Source of the DNA: Gallionella sp.
GTDB lineage: Bacteria > Pseudomonadota > Gammaproteobacteria > Burkholderiales > Gallionellaceae
NCBI GenBank assembly: GCA_030682375.1
Contig: JAUXOL010000016.1
Coordinates: forward strand, 82,577-146,576
DNA length: 64,000 nucleotides
Direction of reading: 5' to 3'
In this document: one piece after another, positions 9,212-19,139 of the stretch
Numbering within the stretch: position 1 is the first letter of the stretch
Layout of the letters: every line of letters begins with the position of its first letter
Notes under the pieces: generated by a model
What the model was told of the DNA's origin: nothing
The model's database searches: none
Seen by the model: the letters and a program-made list of their open reading frames with translations, nothing else
Translations under genes and position numbers: made by a program

Positions 9212-9240
9212 CAGGTTTTCAGAATTTCAGGTTTACAGTT
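9212..9240 (-). repeat. AACTG-AAACCTG repeat, right inverted copy
   Basis: The minus strand reads AACTGTAAACCTGAAATTCTGAAAACCTG, a degenerate version of the left repeat at 8457-8486 in opposite orientation. Confidence 0.4.
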
Positions 9241-9331
9241 TTTCGCTGCCCCTCCAGTTTTCCGGTTCTGACATCGGCGCAGGTTCAGCTTGCGGCAAGT
9301 TCGGGTTCGCTTCGACTGCTGCAGGAGATTA

Positions 9332-9568
9332 ATGTGGACATCCCTGGCATATGTGAAGAACCCGCAGCATGAAAATCAGGCTGATGACGACTCGGAACAC
9401 CAGTCCGTCACCGTCAAGGTTGTGCGATGGAATCCCGACGACACCGCCGTTGTTCTGTATAACGGGCGTGAGATATCCGTGAAAAAGGAGTCGCCCTTCA
9501 TAAGGGAGTCCGGCTTGGTGGATATTGTTGAGCAAGATGGCCGATGGCTCATCGTCAAGGCACGTTAA
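9332..9568 (+). CDS. Hypothetical protein (78 aa)
   Basis: A 78-residue acidic protein starting MWTSLAYVKNPQHENQ. The ATG at 9332 follows AGGAG by 4 bases, which decides this start over an upstream in-frame start. The central part, VTVKVVRWNPDDTAVVLYNGREISVKK, followed by DIVEQDGRWLIVKAR, reads like a small all-beta domain, but no family is recognised. It precedes the S4-domain gene by 74 bases on the same strand and could be co-transcribed with it. Function unknown. Confidence 0.6.
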   Translation: MWTSLAYVKNPQHENQADDDSEHQSVTVKVVRWNPDDTAVVLYNGREISVKKESPFIRESGLVDIVEQDGRWLIVKAR

Positions 9569-9642
9569 GCGGTTACTATCCAGCCATTCGGCTCGACCGA
9601 CGATCGATTTACAAGACCCATAAAATTCGGAGGCCTTCATCC

Positions 9643-9861
9643 ATGCAACAAATTGAATTCCAGCTAAACGGCGAATTTGTAGAACTCAACCAACTCCTCA
9701 AGATGGTCGGCTTATGCGACAGCGGCGGTGCAGGCAAGGCCTTGGTAGCGGAAGGCGTCGTTTCCGTCGATGGTCAGATAGAGTTGCGCAAGACCGCCAA
9801 GATACGCGCAGGCTCGGTCGTATCGCTAGGCGATGTACGCATCAGTGTGCTTGCCCAATAA
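9643..9861 (+). CDS. S4-domain RNA-binding protein (YbcJ-like)
   Basis: A 72-residue protein made of a single S4-type RNA-binding domain. The characteristic segment LNQLLKMVGLCDSGGAGKALVAEG, then VSVDGQIELRKTAKIRAG, matches the small stand-alone S4 proteins related to E. coli YbcJ, thought to bind structured RNA. CGGAGG lies about 9 bases before the ATG. Domain recognition is firm; the RNA target is not known for this family in general. Confidence 0.9.
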   Translation: MQQIEFQLNGEFVELNQLLKMVGLCDSGGAGKALVAEGVVSVDGQIELRKTAKIRAGSVVSLGDVRISVLAQ

Positions 9862-10271
9862 GACTCGAACATTGAATTAGAAAATCTCCGCAACCCATTT
9901 TTCAAACCTCCCTCCCCCTGCGAATAGCCTCTTCGGCCTAAATATTTTCAGATCGCTCCCTTTCCGCGACCAGTTCGACGATATCACCCCAAACATCTAG
10001 GCAATCTCCTAGACCTGGATATATAGATATTCAGGTCTATTGTTTTCCATGCTCCGAAACCGGAATATGCGGTTTGGGCAAACTTGCCGAAAGACAAGGA
10101 CGCAATGCCGCGGGGCTAATGGATCATCCAATGCCAGCCGGGCTGCCAGTTCACGATACACAGTGACTGCTTGAATCCATTCGATTTCGGATTGTTGCGT
10201 CCTCATAGTTGAAATTAAAGAACAGCGCATATCACGGGTATCGCTGCATATTTTGCAGGAGGAGCATCACG
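9862..10271. other. Intergenic stretch with hairpin and motif copy B
   Basis: No confident gene lies here. It holds a 12-bp hairpin at 10011-10038 and the shared upstream motif at 9996-10048. A 73-codon minus-strand frame (10009-10230) overlaps both, lacks a clear ribosome site, and is not called. Confidence 0.5.
9996..10048 (+). promoter_or_regulatory. Upstream motif copy B (before Cys-rich gene 1)
   Basis: Contains TAGGCAATCTCCTA (dyad), then CCTGGATATATAG and ATATTCAGGTCTATTGTTTTCC at 10027-10048. The last part aligns with the minus-strand sequence ATAATCCGGTCTATTCTTATTCC upstream of the paralogous gene (18475-18497). AGACCTGGATAT/ATATTCAGGTCT forms a 12-bp hairpin with ATAG loop, so a terminator for the upstream S4 gene is an alternative reading. 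Confidence 0.45.
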
Positions 10272-10439
10272 ATGGGAAAGAACACCTCACAGACATTCAG
10301 CGTCCAGGCCCAGTTGATCAGGGAGCTACAGGCTCAAGAAGGCCATGAGCCTTGCTACGCCACGCCTGTCGCTGAACATTGCAGCCAGAAAGCTCTGGAG
10401 AAATGCTGCTGGCGCTACGATTGTTATCACGAGGGTTGA
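10272..10439 (+). CDS. Small Cys-rich protein, paralogue 1 (55 aa)
   Basis: A 55-residue protein with AGGAGGAGC just upstream of ATG 10272. Its pattern SVQAQLIRELQAQEGHEPCYATP, then HCSQKALEKCCWRYDCYHEG (read in pieces), is matched across almost its whole length by the gene at 18183-18386. Five cysteines fall in a C-x(9)-C-x(6)-CC-x(4)-C arrangement with the conserved W-R-x-D-C-Y motif. The layout suggests a metal- or cluster-binding or redox module with an N-terminal helix, but the family is not one I can name. No signal peptide. Function unknown; the paralogy is seen directly. Confidence 0.75.
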   Translation: MGKNTSQTFSVQAQLIRELQAQEGHEPCYATPVAEHCSQKALEKCCWRYDCYHEG

Positions 10440-10574
10440 TAGCTCTCGTTAGCGCAAGCCCTGACCGAGCAGTCGTCTCGCAATAGCGCGTCGGCAAATC
10501 TTCCGCCCCCTGCTCCCGCCGCCGCTGGAATCCGGCAGCCTTGAAATGCAGAGGCAATAAATCGAAAGAGCTCC

Positions 10575-11066
10575 ATGACATACTGGAAACCGATTGTCAT
10601 CCTGATCTCAGCCTTGTTGCTACTGGCGGTCGCAGCGCTGCTGTATCTGCCCCAGATGAATCACAAGACACCCGCTCACCTTAATGCCGGGGATAATCCC
10701 GACACCAGCGAAGTCTCATCGGATGAAAAACCGGAATTTGTCCACTTGGGGGAATTCCTGATCAACCTTAACGGAGAGGATCGTCCCCAATTCCTGAAGA
10801 CTTCGATCTCGCTCAAACTGGGCAAACCCGGATACATCGAATCGATCGAGGCCAGCATTCCGGAGATCAGGCATCACGTGAACATGCTGCTGCAGACCCT
10901 GACCGCAACGGAACTGTCCACCCACGAAGGCAAACAGCTTCTCGCCAAGCAGATAAAAGAGCACACAGAGCATGTCATGGGGTATCGTAAAGCGACCGAA
11001 ACTTCCGGCATGAAGAAAAGTATCATCGCGGATGTCCTGTTTACCTCGTTTATCATCCAACACTAG
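10575..11066 (+). CDS. fliL: FliL-like flagellar basal body-associated protein
   Basis: A 163-residue FliL-type protein: a membrane segment at about residues 7-28 (VILISALLLLAVAALLYL), a short linker, and the FliL periplasmic domain with EFLINLNGEDRPQFLKTSISL, IPEIRHHVNMLL and the C-terminal VLFTSFIIQ. FliL sits beside the MotAB stator in the inner membrane and aids torque or stator stability. No flagellar genes are nearby; the next gene follows by 8 bases and is a small unknown. It is therefore an orphan FliL paralogue or a relocated fliL. The family assignment is solid, flagellar use is inferred. Confidence 0.85.
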   Translation: MTYWKPIVILISALLLLAVAALLYLPQMNHKTPAHLNAGDNPDTSEVSSDEKPEFVHLGEFLINLNGEDRPQFLKTSISLKLGKPGYIESIEASIPEIRHHVNMLLQTLTATELSTHEGKQLLAKQIKEHTEHVMGYRKATETSGMKKSIIADVLFTSFIIQH

Positions 11067-11074
11067 CCGACAGC

Positions 11075-11302
11075 ATGCTTGCACTCATCTCCCGCTTATT
11101 GAACCGGCTCAAGCCGCAAGACGATATACCGACCGAAATTCGACGGGCCCGGCAATTGATCTCGGCCATCGACGCTGGCGGCATACCGCTCGATCCAGCC
11201 AGGATCAGCAGGATCGCGGAAGGCCTAGGCCTGGAGGTATCAAGAAAAGCGCGTACGGAAGACACCATAGCGCGCATACGGATCGCGCTTGAACGCTATT
11301 GA
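11075..11302 (+). CDS. Hypothetical protein (75 aa)
   Basis: A 75-residue basic protein (LISRLLNRLKPQDD, then GGIPLDPARISRIAEGLGLEV and TIARIRIALERY). It starts 8 bases after the FliL stop codon and is probably translated from the same mRNA. The helical content and conserved-looking GIPLDPARI segment resemble small uncharacterised betaproteobacterial proteins, but I cannot name a function. No Shine-Dalgarno is obvious, consistent with coupling to fliL. Confidence 0.6.
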   Translation: MLALISRLLNRLKPQDDIPTEIRRARQLISAIDAGGIPLDPARISRIAEGLGLEVSRKARTEDTIARIRIALERY

Positions 11303-11436
11303 CCCGCTTCCGCTATCGCGATGGCGGCATGATTGCCCCCTCGGCCGAACAAACGACAGTCCTGAAATCGCGCATCGTTCCGCTATATCGCATAAACTCG
11401 CCCCACCCCGCCTCCATCTCGACAGACTGACAAACC

Positions 11437-11628
11437 ATGAAATATCGTCACTACAAAGGCGGCATCTACGAAATAATCTGCGAAGCGCGCCTTGAGTCCG
11501 ATCCCGATATCATCATGATCGTTTACAAATCCGACGAGGGTTTGATCTGGACTAGGCCTGGCGACGCGTTCTTCGAGCTTGTGCAACATGAAGGAAAAAT
11601 CGTCCCGCGGTTCGCACCCATCGGCTGA
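11437..11628 (+). CDS. DUF1653 domain-containing protein
   Basis: A 63-residue DUF1653 protein. The family pattern Y-R-H-Y-K-G-G at the N-terminus, then a vanishing linker, LIWTRPGDAFFELV and VPRF near the C-terminus are all present, which covers the full length of the domain. Proteins of this family are small, cytoplasmic and of unknown function. It is followed by a DUF3301 gene and a YkgJ-like gene on the same strand. Confidence 0.85.
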   Translation: MKYRHYKGGIYEIICEARLESDPDIIMIVYKSDEGLIWTRPGDAFFELVQHEGKIVPRFAPIG

Positions 11629-11674
11629 AGGCTGGCACTTTCCCGACCCATTGTTCAGCAACGGAAATCACGAA

Positions 11675-11992
11675 TTGGACTTCTCAACCTTATTTATCCT
11701 GTTGCTATTGGCGGCACTCGGCAGCTTCTGGCTGCACAGCCTCCGCATCCTTGAGATAGCCCGGGATGCTGCCAAAAAAGCCTGTATCAGGACAGATGTG
11801 CAATTCCTGGACGATACGGTCGCCAGCACCAGCATGGCGATGACGCGCGACCACTCAGGACGCAGGATATTCCGCCGCAGCTATCGTTTCGAATTCAGCG
11901 AAACCGGCGATTCCAGGATAGAAGGACAAGTGCTCATGCTGGGAGACAGTGTCGAGTCGGTCACGATGGATGCCTATCGGATAATGCCATGA
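11675..11992 (+). CDS. DUF3301 domain-containing membrane protein
   Basis: A 105-residue protein with an N-terminal membrane helix (FSTLFILLLLAALGSFWLHSL) followed by the DUF3301 core: ARDAAKKACIRTDVQFLDDTVA, an Arg-rich strand, RRSYRFEFSETGD and a final hydrophobic strand. The start is uncertain. I prefer TTG 11675 because the membrane helix then begins at once, as is usual in this family; ATG 11588 would add 29 residues and overlap the DUF1653 gene. The stop overlaps the next start by 4 bases (ATGA), showing translational coupling. Function unknown. Confidence 0.75.
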   Translation: MDFSTLFILLLLAALGSFWLHSLRILEIARDAAKKACIRTDVQFLDDTVASTSMAMTRDHSGRRIFRRSYRFEFSETGDSRIEGQVLMLGDSVESVTMDAYRIMP

Positions 11993-12270
11993 CTACCATA
12001 ACGTGCGCCTCATGCAAGGCCTGCTGCTGCCGTCTGGAAGTGATGCTGATGGGCGACGACGACATTCCGGCCGAGTTGACGGAACAGGATCGCTGGGGCG
12101 GATGGGTCATGATGCGCCTGGACGACGGCTGGTGTGCGGCACTGGACCGGAACACCATGCTGTGCAGGATTTATGAGCGCCGCCCGATGATCTGCCGCGA
12201 CTATCAGGCGGGAGACAGCGACTGCCTCAATGAGCGGCTCGCCTCCCCCTACATGCTCGGCTCCAGTTGA
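11989..12270 (+). CDS. YkgJ-family cysteine-cluster protein
   Basis: A 93-residue member of the YkgJ/zinc- or iron-chelating domain family. The N-terminal CASCKACCC cluster, the acidic ELTEQDRWGGW region, and the C-terminal LCRIYERRPMICRDY with further cysteine in SDCLNER give the eight-cysteine pattern of the family. It overlaps the DUF3301 gene by 4 bases. Members are thought to bind a metal or Fe-S cluster, but the role is not established. Confidence 0.88.
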   Translation: MTTITCASCKACCCRLEVMLMGDDDIPAELTEQDRWGGWVMMRLDDGWCAALDRNTMLCRIYERRPMICRDYQAGDSDCLNERLASPYMLGSS

Positions 12271-12325
12271 AATCTCGCGCACCTTAAGCCGCCAAGGAAA
12301 GCAGCGGGGAACGGGTGCGAGGCCA

Positions 12326-12652
12326 TCACGCCTGCCAGACCCCGAACCCGGCACTCCGCAGATCTATGCCGATCTCGATCTCCCTGTCGCAGGCCTCGTC
12401 ATAAGACATCGGGTTGAACCCCTCGTATATATCTGGCAGCAAGCGCAGTCCGTATTGCTTAACGTACCTGTTGGACTGGATACCCGCCTTGTGCTTGTCG
12501 AAGCGCAAGTCCGGGTCCAGTCCGGTCATGCCTACATACACGCAAGGCTTACCGGTGATGTAGCCGGGATTGCACTTCTTGAACTTGCCCTCGTCCAGCA
12601 CTCGACTGGACAATTCGATCACATAGACGTTGTAGTGATTGCGGCGTGCCAT
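12326..12652 (-). CDS. GIY-YIG nuclease-like protein
   Basis: A 108-residue protein with a GIY-YIG-like fold: YVIELSS for the first strand, then PCVYVGMTGLDPDLRFDKHKAG, where VYVGMT stands for the YIG half-motif and the Arg/His/Lys that follow match the family's second motif. The later RLLPDIY and EACDREIEIGIDLR segments carry the usual conserved Glu. The start is set at ATG 12652 (MARRNHYNVYVIEL); a longer frame from 12706 adds residues unlike the family. It is convergent with the YkgJ-like gene. Whether it is an active nuclease is not known. Confidence 0.75.
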   Translation of the reverse strand: MARRNHYNVYVIELSSRVLDEGKFKKCNPGYITGKPCVYVGMTGLDPDLRFDKHKAGIQSNRYVKQYGLRLLPDIYEGFNPMSYDEACDREIEIGIDLRSAGFGVWQA

Positions 12653-12689
12653 ATTCGAATCAATTCGTAAGCGCCCCGATAGTCCGGGC

Positions 12690-12770
12690 GCATGAGTTTC
12701 CCACAATTACCGTGGATGCCCCTGTGGAAGAGATGTGGATAAGCGGCAAATCTCCTGTGGAGACAGGCCG
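12690..12770. promoter_or_regulatory. Cluster of DnaA-box-like sequences
   Basis: The non-coding gap between the GIY-YIG gene and parC contains TGTGGATAA at 12734-12742, which is the perfect complement of the DnaA box TTATCCACA, and several weaker TGTGGA/CCACA repeats on both sides (CCCACAA, CCTGTGGAAG, CCTGTGGAG). Their function is not known; it could be a titration site or chance. Confidence 0.35.
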
Positions 12771-12877
12771 GTACCCAGACCGATTAAAACTTGCGCTCGC
12801 CGCCCGTTGCCCCGGATCGCACCGCCTCAAAGCAGAGGCTGACGATAGCCAGCCTCCTCCCCTATGCTCCTGACAAC

Positions 12878-15287
12878 CTAAGGTTTCAGCGAGACCACCG
12901 ACGACTTGCCCTTCATGGTCAGCATCTTGCCCATGCGGGCACGCTTGCCGAAATGGCCTTGCAGGTCCTTGTCGTTAAGCTGTATGACCTGCTCGCGGCT
13001 ACCGTTGGTCGCGCTCACCGTGACCTTGGGACTGACGATGACGGTGACCGCGGCCAGCTCGTCGCCCTCGGCGATACCCATCACCACAACGCCCTTGCCG
13101 CCGCCCGCAAGCTGCTTCATCTCGGCGAGCAAAAAGGCCAGCAAACGGCCCGAACGGCAGGCCGCGACGACCAGCGACTTCTCCGAAGGAGCGAACAATG
13201 CAGGCTGCAGTATCTGCTCGCCTTCCACGCTGATAAATTGCTTGCCGGCCTTGTTGCGGCCGATCATGTTGGCTATCGTGCAGCTGAAGCCGTAACCGGC
13301 AGAGGTCGCCAGCAGCACATGCTGTTCGGCGTTGCCGCAGATCACATGCACGATCTTTGCGCCGGTCGCCACGTCGATCAACGTGGACAGCGGCACGCCG
13401 TCGCCGCGACCGCCCGGCAACTGGTGCACCGGGATGCTGCACACGCGGCCGTTGCTGCAGATTACGATGCAATGGTCGGTGGTGCGGCACTCGAACGCGG
13501 CCAGCAGGCCGTCGCCTTCCTTGAATGAGACGCCGGAGAGGTCGAGGCCGTGGCCTTGCCTTGTGCGCCCCCAGTGCTTGCGCGAGATCACCACGGTGAC
13601 CGGCTCGTCCACGACCTGCGTGGTCAGCACGACGCGCTCAGCCTGCTCAATCAACGTGCGGCGGTCGTCGCCGAAGGTCTTGATGTCGTCGTCGATCTCT
13701 TTCGCCACGCGGCGGCGCATCGCGGAATCGGAGCCCAGCAGCTTGCCCAGCTCTGCGCCTTCGTCCTTCAGCTGTTGCAGCTCGCGCTCGATCTTGATGC
13801 CTTCCATCCGCGCCAACTGGCGCAGGCGAATTTCAAGGATGTCCTCGGCCTGCCGGTCGGTCAGCTCGAAGCGCGCGATCAATGCGGCCTTGGGATCGTC
13901 GGACTCGCGGATCAACGCGATCACTTCGTCCAGATTGAGGTAGACGATCATGCGGCCGTCGAGGATGTGGATACGGTCGTTGACCTGAGCGAGTCTATGC
14001 TCGCAGCGGCGGCGCACCGTGGCCAAACGGAACTGCGCCCATTCGCGCAGGATCTCGGCCATCGGCTTCTGCTTCGGCCTGCCGTCGAGGCCTATCATCA
14101 CCATGTTGAGTTGCAGCGAGCTTTCCAGGCTGGTGTGCGCGAGCAATATGGTCATCAGCTCGTCGGCAGACTGGCGGCTGGATTTCGGCTCGAACACCAG
14201 ACGCACCGCCTGATCCTTGTCCGATTCGTCGGCCACTCTATCCACCACGGACAACAGCAGCTGCTTGCTCTGCACCTGTTCCTGCGACAATGCCTTCTTA
14301 TTGGCCCTGACCTTGGGGTTGGTCAGTTCCTCGATCTCCTCCATGATCTTCTTCGCGGAGGTGCCGTGCGGCAGTTCGTACACGGCCACGCGCCACTGGC
14401 CGCGCGCCATCTCTTCGATCTTCCAGCGCGCGCGCATCTTCAGCGAGCCGCGTCCGGTGCGGTAGCACTCGCGTATTTCGTGCGGCGACGAGATGATCTG
14501 TCCGCCGCTGGGCAGGTCAGGGCCGTTGATCGAGGCCATCAGCTCCGCATCCGAGCAGTCCGGATTGCGCACGCACAGCGCGGCAGCCGTGCCGATCTCG
14601 CGCAGGTTGTGCGACGGGATCTCGGTCGCCATACCCACCGCGATGCCGGATGCGCCGTTGAGCAGCACCATCGGCAGGCGCGCCGGCAGCATCGCGGGTT
14701 CCTGGAAGTGGCCGTCGTAGTTCGGCTTCATATCCACCGTGCCCATGCTCAGCTCGGACAGCAACAGGTCGGCTATCGGCGTCAAGCGCGTTTCCGTGTA
14801 ACGCATCGCCGCCGCGTTGTCGCCGTCGCGCGAGCCGAAGTTGCCCTGACCATCGACCAGCGGGTAGCGCATCGAGAAACCCTGCGCCAATCGCACCATC
14901 GCCTCGTAGGCCGACGAATCGCCGTGCGGATGGAACTTACCCAGCACTTCGCCGACGACGCGCGCCGACTTCACATGCTTGCTGTTGTGCGCCAACCCCA
15001 TCTCGCGCATCGCGTAGAGGATGCGGCGCTGCACCGGCTTCTGTCCGTCGCACACGTCCGGCAAGGCACGCCCCTTGACCACCGACACGGCGTATTCCAG
15101 ATAGGCGCGCTCGGCGTACTGCGCGAGCGGCACGGAATCGCCGTCGGGCGGCGGCGGCAGCGGCGCGAACTGGCGGACATTACCGCCGCCGCTGCTCGCT
15201 ACGGGTTCAATCACTTCCTGTTCGGGTTGAATATCGTCGGCAGGCTGCTCGCTTTCGACGCCTTCGAACAGATCGTTTTGCGGAAGG

Positions 15288-15295
<8 letters not shown>
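12878..15295 (-). CDS. parC: DNA topoisomerase IV subunit A
   Basis: An 805-residue ParC, the breakage-reunion subunit that with ParE decatenates daughter chromosomes. The catalytic tyrosine is Tyr166 in [10 protein letters not shown]; the quinolone-resistance region [12 protein letters not shown] has the wild-type Ser and Glu. The first ~50 residues are an acidic/proline-rich extension relative to E. coli ParC. The C-terminal part has degenerate beta-pinwheel blades. The start at ATG 15293-15295 overlaps the end of parE by 8 bases, so parE-parC is a coupled operon. The length and motifs separate it from GyrA, which has a characteristic GyrA-box. Confidence 0.96.
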
Positions 15296-17258
<1,963 letters not shown>

Positions 17259-17346
17259 CTGCCACTCCTATTGTTAAACGATATACAGCGGAAATTCGGA
17301 ATTTATCGAGGTTTCAACCGGGAACATGAATATGGGCAGGCCAGTT

Positions 17347-17784
17347 TTATGACCCGATGTCCTCATTCCACAAGTCCGGATGCCGATCTATGAAACTCTT
17401 CATCATCTGGATGCAGGCGCCGTCCTGCAGCACATCCAGCCGCACACCCCGAGCGCGAAGCGCATCTTCTTCGCCCATGAAAGTTTCATTCTCGCCGATG
17501 ACCACTCTGGGGATGCCATAGAGCATTATCGCACCGCTGCACATGGCACAGGGCGACAAGGTGGTATAGAGAACGCACTCCCTGTAGATTCTTGCCGACA
17601 GTCGTCCGGCATTCTCCAGCGCATCCATTTCCCCATGAAGGATGGCGCTGCCATTCTGTACCCGGCGGTTATGCCCCCGGCCGATGATGCGCCCCTCGTG
17701 CACAAGAACCGAACCTATCGGGATACCGCCCTCCAACAATCCTTTTTCCGCCTCTTCGATAGCGGCGAGCATAAATTCATCCAC
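17347..17784 (-). CDS. Cytosine deaminase, FCY1 type
   Basis: A 145-residue zinc-dependent deaminase of the CDA superfamily. The first motif is ILHGEMD (His and catalytic Glu) and the second SPCAMCSGA. Beyond these, the EGGIPIGSVLV segment, the GRGHNRRVQNGSA substrate loop, IPRVVIGEN and the C-terminal DLWNEDIG match yeast cytosine deaminase Fcy1 closely, which favours cytosine to uracil (pyrimidine salvage) over tRNA-adenosine or guanine deamination. E. coli CodA is unrelated in fold, so this is the fungal-type enzyme. It lies alone on the minus strand behind a leader with three hairpins. Confidence 0.85.
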   Translation of the reverse strand: MDEFMLAAIEEAEKGLLEGGIPIGSVLVHEGRIIGRGHNRRVQNGSAILHGEMDALENAGRLSARIYRECVLYTTLSPCAMCSGAIMLYGIPRVVIGENETFMGEEDALRARGVRLDVLQDGACIQMMKSFIDRHPDLWNEDIGS

Positions 17785-17852
17785 GTATACCTCACTACTC
17801 TTAATCCCGGCACCGCAGTGGTCGCCACAGAGGGCTCAGGCTCCAGAAAGCA

Positions 17853-17923
17853 ATAACGCCGTATCAAGCGGCGTTATGTGTCGGCTTATGGGGTGCCGAC
17901 CGTGTCAGCAAGCGAATTGCTGA
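17853..17923 (-). promoter_or_regulatory. Three consecutive hairpins upstream of cytosine deaminase
   Basis: Adjacent inverted repeats are ATAACGCCG/CGGCGTTAT (17853-17877, 7-base loop), GTCGGC/GCCGAC (17880-17900) and TCAGCA/TGCTGA (17905-17923). They precede the minus-strand deaminase start by 70 or more bases. They could be a structured 5' leader, a terminator, or operators; the sequence alone cannot separate these. Confidence 0.4.
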
Positions 17924-18130
17924 TGGAAGTAACAACTAGAGAAAATCAATCGTCCCGGTCTCGATAAATGCCTCCCTTGCTGGTCAACTTTCCACAACCC
18001 CGTGGTTTAAAACAACCACAATTATTTTATACCCCCAATCTCTCGCGAATTCAACTTGAATCGTCGACTCCTGCAATGGTCTATTCCTGAAATGCCGAAT
18101 ATTTCCGCGCTTAAAACAACCTCCAACAAA

Positions 18131-18154
18131 AAGGCCAACCGAAAGGTTGGCCTT
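18131..18154 (-). terminator. Terminator of Cys-rich gene 2
   Basis: AAGGCCAACC, GAAA loop, GGTTGGCCTT is a perfect 10-bp stem. On the minus strand it is followed by TTTGTTGG and lies about 30 bases after the small gene's stop. Confidence 0.8.
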
Positions 18155-18182
18155 CGCCCGACAAGGTACAGAACCTGAGGAA

Positions 18183-18386
18183 TCAGCGGGTCCCGACGCC
18201 TCGTCTTGCATTGTCCTCTTCGGACTCGCAATAGCAATCGTGACGCCAACGGCATTGCTCTTCCTTCTTCCGGCTGCAATTGTCCGCAGTCGGCGTCGCA
18301 TAGCAGGGCGTTTGCCCCTGCTCTTCCTGTATCTGCCGGATCAATTCGGCCTGTATGCTGAAGCTGTGCCCCTTTTCCGGTTCCAT
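18183..18386 (-). CDS. Small Cys-rich protein, paralogue 2 (67 aa)
   Basis: A 67-residue protein closely related to the one at 10272-10439: SIQAELIRQIQEEQGQTPCYATP, then NCSRKKEEQCRWRHDCYCES, with a charged C-terminal tail. The chosen ATG (18384-18386) has GGGAGG 5 bases upstream; upstream in-frame ATGs add residues the paralogue does not have. The Cys spacing differs slightly (one Cys of the CC pair is replaced, an extra Cys follows the motif), so the shared core is C-Y-A-T-P, C-S-x-K and W-R-x-D-C-Y. It has its own terminator and an upstream motif shared with paralogue 1. Function unknown. Confidence 0.75.
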   Translation of the reverse strand: MEPEKGHSFSIQAELIRQIQEEQGQTPCYATPTADNCSRKKEEQCRWRHDCYCESEEDNARRGVGTR

Positions 18387-18474
18387 ATCGCCTCCCGTCT
18401 GTGTCATCGCCACAATCAGCCGCCCCATGTCGGCATGTCAGGACTTTGCGCGTAAATCGTAGCAACTTCCCAGC

Positions 18475-18524
18475 GGAATAAGAATAGACCGGATTATCTA
18501 TGCAATCCGGCCTATATATTCCGG
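18475..18524 (-). promoter_or_regulatory. Upstream motif copy C (before Cys-rich gene 2)
   Basis: The minus strand reads CCGGAATATATAGGCC and, 12 bases on, ATAATCCGGTCTATTCTTATTCC. The second part matches copy B at 10027-10048 with a run of identical bases (GGTCTATT), and the first holds a 15-mer identical to 1155-1169. It lies about 90-140 bases before the start of the small gene. Confidence 0.45.
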
Positions 18525-18534
18525 ACGCCAAAAC

Positions 18535-18562
18535 AAAAGGCCAACCTTGCGGCTGGCCTTTT
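18535..18562. terminator. Bidirectional terminator after efp
   Basis: AAAAGGCCAACC, TTGC loop, GGCTGGCCTTTT forms a 12-bp stem with one G-T pair, with A-tract and T-tract on either side. It ends the minus-strand efp transcript 20 bases after the stop codon. Confidence 0.85.
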
Positions 18563-18582
18563 TCGGGTTCGTACTGCAGCGA

Positions 18583-19137
18583 TTAAGCGCGCTTCTTGAA
18601 CTCGTTGGTGCGGGTGTCGATTTCGATCTTGTCGCCGATTTCGATGAATGCCGCGACCGGCAGTTCGAAGCCGGTGCTGAGCTTGGCCGGCTTCATCACC
18701 TTGCCGGAAGTGTCGCCGCGCACCGACGGCTCGGTGTAAACGACTTCGCGCACGATGGTGTTGGGCAGTTCGACGGAGATGGCCTTCTCGTTGTAGAACA
18801 CCACTTCGCAAGCCATGCCGTCTTCGATGTAGTTGATCGCATCGCCCATGCTCTCGGCTTCGATCTCGTACTGGTTGTAGTCGCCGTCCATGAAAACATA
18901 CATCGGGTCGGCGAAGTAGGAATAAGTCACTTCCTTGCGATCCAGGATGATCTGGTCGAACTTGTCGTCGGCGGCGTACACAGTCTCCTTGCCTGCCTCG
19001 GTCAGCAGATTCTTCATCTTCATCTTGACGACGGAACCGTTACGGCCGGAACGGCTGTATTCGGCCTTCAGGATGACCATAGGCTCGCCACTCACATTAA
19101 TGACGTTACCGGCGCGAAGTTCTTGTGCTGTTTTCAT
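18583..19137 (-). CDS. efp: Elongation factor P
   Basis: A 184-residue EF-P, which binds the ribosome between P and E sites and relieves stalling at polyproline stretches. All three beta-barrel domains are present ([12 protein letters not shown], domain [17 protein letters not shown], and domain [23 protein letters not shown]). The loop at the CCA-contact tip reads SRSGRNG with Arg at position 32, the residue that EarP rhamnosylates, rather than the Lys of EpmA-type EF-P. The gene begins 3 bases after the earP stop, so it is co-expressed with its modification enzyme. Confidence 0.97.
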   Translation of the reverse strand: MKTAQELRAGNVINVSGEPMVILKAEYSRSGRNGSVVKMKMKNLLTEAGKETVYAADDKFDQIILDRKEVTYSYFADPMYVFMDGDYNQYEIEAESMGDAINYIEDGMACEVVFYNEKAISVELPNTIVREVVYTEPSVRGDTSGKVMKPAKLSTGFELPVAAFIEIGDKIEIDTRTNEFKKRA

Positions 19138-19139
19138 GT

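Larger units (their letters stand above)
17785..18182. other. Intergenic region with leader hairpins
   Basis: No gene is recognised. The stretch holds three consecutive hairpins (17853-17923) just upstream of the cytosine deaminase gene and, farther on, the terminator of the Cys-rich gene at 18131-18154. The segment 17930-18120 is AT-rich and shows no clear coding pattern. Confidence 0.5.

Noticed and set aside
10009-10230. A 73-codon minus-strand frame
   Set aside because: It lacks a clear ribosome site, ends inside a hairpin, and overlaps the shared upstream motif, so it was not called as a gene although its composition is not implausible.
17347-17784. tRNA-adenosine deaminase (TadA) as the identity of the deaminase
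   Set aside because: The conserved end WNEDIG, the GRGHNRRVQ loop and the overall length match yeast-type cytosine deaminase better than TadA.
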